Assembly (NCBI RefSeq): GCF_024529955.1 | Contig: NZ_AP024854.1 | Coordinates: 1,674,001-1,738,000 of the forward strand | Origin: Photobacterium toruni | Lineage (GTDB): Bacteria; Pseudomonadota; Gammaproteobacteria; Enterobacterales; Vibrionaceae | DNA length: 64,000 bases | Reading direction: 5' to 3' | Translations under genes and position numbers: made by a program | Notes under the pieces: generated by a model | Databases searched by the model: none | What the model was told of the DNA's origin: nothing | What the model saw: only the letters and a program-made list of their open reading frames with translations | In this document: positions 61,927 to 64,000 of the stretch, in pieces | How positions within the stretch are numbered: position 1 is the stretch's first letter | How the letters are laid out: each line of letters opens with the position of its first letter

Positions 61927-62550
61927 ATGAAACGTATTTATCAAGCTTTTTTTGTTCTACTCTTTACTGTATTTGCATTGTCAGGGTGTTCTGACTCAAA
62001 AACACCACAAGAAGGTGATCAATACTCAGTGATCCCTACCCCAATGCCAGAAATGAAAGGAGTCACTGAAATTTTCTCTCTTTCTTGTGGTCATTGCCGT
62101 AAGATGGAAAGTATTCTGCCTGAAATCAAAAAACTAACGAAGAGCGATATTAAGCAAGTTCACGTTATTTTTAATGAAAGTGCGCAAAAAGCAGCCTTTA
62201 TCTTCTATGCCGCAATGGTACAAACGGATAATAAGCCAAGCTATGCATTAGTTGAGCAATTATTCTCATATGTACAAGACTCACCAAAAGATATGAGTGT
62301 TGAACAACGAAAAACAGCCGTTGATAAAATTTTCCATGATAACAACTTGAAAAGTCCTTATGAGCTAACAGAAGCTCAACAAAAAGAAGTTTTCAAAATG
62401 TTCCAACGATCTGAAGAGATTGTTCGTAATACAGCTCTAGAATCAGTCCCTGCATTCCTTGTTAATGGTAAATACCTTGTAAATACCAGCGCCCATAAGA
62501 GCTTACAAGATTTAGCAAATACAATTGATTATTTAAAAAACAAGCAATAA
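61927..62550 (+). CDS. DsbA-like thiol:disulfide lipoprotein
   Basis: 207 residues: lipoprotein signal (FALSGC21), then a thioredoxin/DsbA fold with the active site Cys54-Gly-His-Cys57 (SLSCGHCRKM) and a cis-Pro loop ESVPAFLVNG (about 182). DsbA usually has CPHC; CGHC is closer to the PDI/DsbC-like pair and may shift redox behaviour. Placed at the membrane by its lipid, it probably forms or reshuffles disulfides in the periplasm. Own terminator; no DsbB gene adjacent. Confidence 0.85.
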   Translation: MKRIYQAFFVLLFTVFALSGCSDSKTPQEGDQYSVIPTPMPEMKGVTEIFSLSCGHCRKMESILPEIKKLTKSDIKQVHVIFNESAQKAAFIFYAAMVQTDNKPSYALVEQLFSYVQDSPKDMSVEQRKTAVDKIFHDNNLKSPYELTEAQQKEVFKMFQRSEEIVRNTALESVPAFLVNGKYLVNTSAHKSLQDLANTIDYLKNKQ

Positions 62551-62569
62551 TCATTTGAGTAATACTGAT

Positions 62570-62600
62570 AGATACCTGTCATTTGGCAGGTATTTTTTTA
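62570..62600. terminator. Terminator after DsbA-like lipoprotein gene
   Basis: ATACCTG / CAGGTAT stem with T-run (62572-62578 / 62587-62593), between convergent genes. Confidence 0.85.
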
Positions 62601-62611
62601 CTTATGAATAT

Positions 62612-63418
62612 TTAATCAACGAAAATTAAGCATGGCACACCATGATGTTCTATTTTATCAATGCCTGTTTTAAACACCGCTTGTAAGTTATCAATCGTCA
62701 TTATTTGATCAACATGCCCACATCCAACACATTGCCCTTGATCTAACAGCACCACATTATCCGCTTCACGTAAGGTTCTATTTAAATCATGGTTGACCAT
62801 AACTACCGTAATTCCTTGTTGGGATATCTTTCGAACTAATTGGTACATCGCTGCTTCTTGACCAATATCTAGTGCAGCAGCTGGCTCATCAAGTAATAAT
62901 AATTTTGCTTGAGGGTTTATGGCAGGCCAAACTTGTAAACATGCTGCAGCTAGCCGTACCCGTTGCCATTCTCCACCCGATAGTTGTTGAATATTTCGTG
63001 ATAACTTATCTTTAATATCTAAACTCTGACAAATTTCATTCAATGCTATTTGTAATTTATCGGCCTCAATATCGTGTAACGCTGATATTGCCAACGACAA
63101 ATATTGAAATACAGGAATAGAAAAATTAGGTTTATCTTGTTGCGATAAATAACTACGAACCTGAGCTAATGACAGTAAATCATAATCAACCAAATCGATA
63201 TCAAGTAATTTAATACTACCTTTATGCGCAAACAATCCAGATAAAATAGATAATACGGTACTTTTTCCACTACCATTAGGTCCAATAACGTGAGTGATTT
63301 GTCCAGCATAAAGAGTCAATGACATGGGTAATAATCGTGATACAAAAGCAATATTTTGAGCATGTAGTACTAACGCTGCTGAGTCTACTTCAGCAGTATT
63401 ATCAAAGATTATTGCCAT
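62612..63418 (-). CDS. btuD: Vitamin B12 ABC transporter ATP-binding protein
   Basis: 268 residues: Walker A GPNGSGKST (about 46), signature LSGGEWQR (about 146), Walker B LLLLDEP (about 175), H-loop VNHDLNRT. The closest match by eye is BtuD, supported by the adjoining btuC, whose stop is three bases upstream. A heme or siderophore importer of the FecCD class cannot be fully excluded. Confidence 0.88.
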   Translation of the reverse strand: MAIIFDNTAEVDSAALVLHAQNIAFVSRLLPMSLTLYAGQITHVIGPNGSGKSTVLSILSGLFAHKGSIKLLDIDLVDYDLLSLAQVRSYLSQQDKPNFSIPVFQYLSLAISALHDIEADKLQIALNEICQSLDIKDKLSRNIQQLSGGEWQRVRLAAACLQVWPAINPQAKLLLLDEPAAALDIGQEAAMYQLVRKISQQGITVVMVNHDLNRTLREADNVVLLDQGQCVGCGHVDQIMTIDNLQAVFKTGIDKIEHHGVPCLIFVD

Positions 63419-63421
63419 AAA

Positions 63422-64000
63422 TTAATCCAATTGCGAACGCATTAACATCCAAATAAATACAGGCGCACCAAGTGAGGTTGTTACTACGCCAATAGGTAAA
63501 TCAGCATCAACTAATAGCACCCGTGATAATGTATCAGCCAACACCAATAATATTCCGCCACAAATAGCAGAAAGAGGCAATAAATACTGATTCTCAGTGC
63601 CTAGCTGTAACCGTAATAAATGTGGAACAACCAAACCAACAAATCCAATAACACCAGCAAGCGCCACTGAGCACCCAACTAATAGTGAGATCATCAAAAT
63701 CAATAGCCACCGAATACGTCTAACATCAACACCTAATTGACGAGCAGTAATATCACCAAGCATCATTACGTCCAATGATTTACCTTGTAGGCAAAGTATA
63801 ATTAATACTGGCACAATAAAAAATAACAGCGACAATTGCTCCCAACTTACACCACCAACACTACCCATAAGCCAATACATTAACTGGCGCATACTTAAAT
63901 CATCACTGAAATAAAATGCCCATGTCACCACAGCACCCGATAAAATACCTAAAGCAACGCCAATTAATAATAATCGTGCCATTGACACTTTTTGACGCCG
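63422..64000 (-). CDS. btuC: Vitamin B12 ABC transporter permease BtuC (5' end outside window)
   Basis: The frame is open to the window edge ([20 protein letters not shown] reads across the Met at 63988), so the N-terminal part is cut off. The C-terminal about 190 residues show the BtuC/FecCD fold: [24 protein letters not shown] block ([20 protein letters not shown]), and the coupling helix region [14 protein letters not shown]. Pairs with btuD. Confidence 0.88.
   Translation of the reverse strand, partial: RRQKVSMARLLLIGVALGILSGAVVTWAFYFSDDLSMRQLMYWLMGSVGGVSWEQLSLLFFIVPVLIILCLQGKSLDVMMLGDITARQLGVDVRRIRWLLILMISLLVGCSVALAGVIGFVGLVVPHLLRLQLGTENQYLLPLSAICGGILLVLADTLSRVLLVDADLPIGVVTTSLGAPVFIWMLMRSQLD

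Overview
The window reads as one contiguous piece of an AT-rich chromosome from the Vibrionaceae, most likely Photobacterium. This is an inference from protein resemblance and gene content: an SslE/AcfD-type M60 lipoprotein, a VC1422-like glycine riboswitch plus symporter, a fruBKA/cra locus, integron cassettes and tandem LpxL acyltransferases. No rRNA or tRNA gene was seen.

Layout. 1-4.4 kb: end of a DEAD-box RNA helicase, glpM, an unknown protein, a TSUP permease and an LprI-like protein. 4.5-14.1 kb: an accessory island that I read as the ruin of a chromosomal integron. Gene cassettes on the minus strand (LRAT-like acyltransferase plus a small membrane protein; three unknown proteins) are bounded by two kinds of attC site, about 55 bp and about 126 bp. 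They alternate with four copies of an IS91-like element, one intact and three defective with shared lesions. IS630 debris and a leucine-rich-repeat protein also lie here. At the far end, where an integron platform should be, there is a frameshifted N-terminal remnant of an IntI-like integrase that still carries a perfect CTGT-N8-ACAG LexA box.

14.2-19.6 kb: fructose PTS genes fruB-fruK-fruA, divergent from cra, with three Cra-type operators between. 19.6-30 kb: FUSC protein, free-standing PEP-synthase C-terminal domain, Trp-type DAHP synthase (aroH), yajQ, serine transporter sdaC, two LpxL-type acyltransferases, an M50 protease and yajD. 30-35.7 kb: a three-gene chaperone locus (DUF2760 protein and two divergent Hsp70s). 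36-41.3 kb: KorA-like regulator, ABC-2 exporter, an IS1595-family insertion with intact inverted repeats and 8-bp target duplication, and a secreted RNase T2.

41.8-64 kb: two AGCS symporters, the second behind a tandem glycine riboswitch; a second FUSC protein; the 1.5-kilo-residue M60 lipoprotein; a HAD phosphatase split by a one-base frameshift; an AraC-type regulator divergent from a GH18 chitinase; a nine-base minisatellite between two terminators; a POT peptide transporter; a Tat-exported HiPIP; a YegD-type Hsp70; a DsbA-like lipoprotein; and btuD with the end of btuC running off the window.

Most of the window is ordinary core metabolism and transport in short operons ending in clear hairpin terminators. 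The unusual parts are the decayed integron with IS91-loaded cassettes and the DUF2760/Hsp70 locus.
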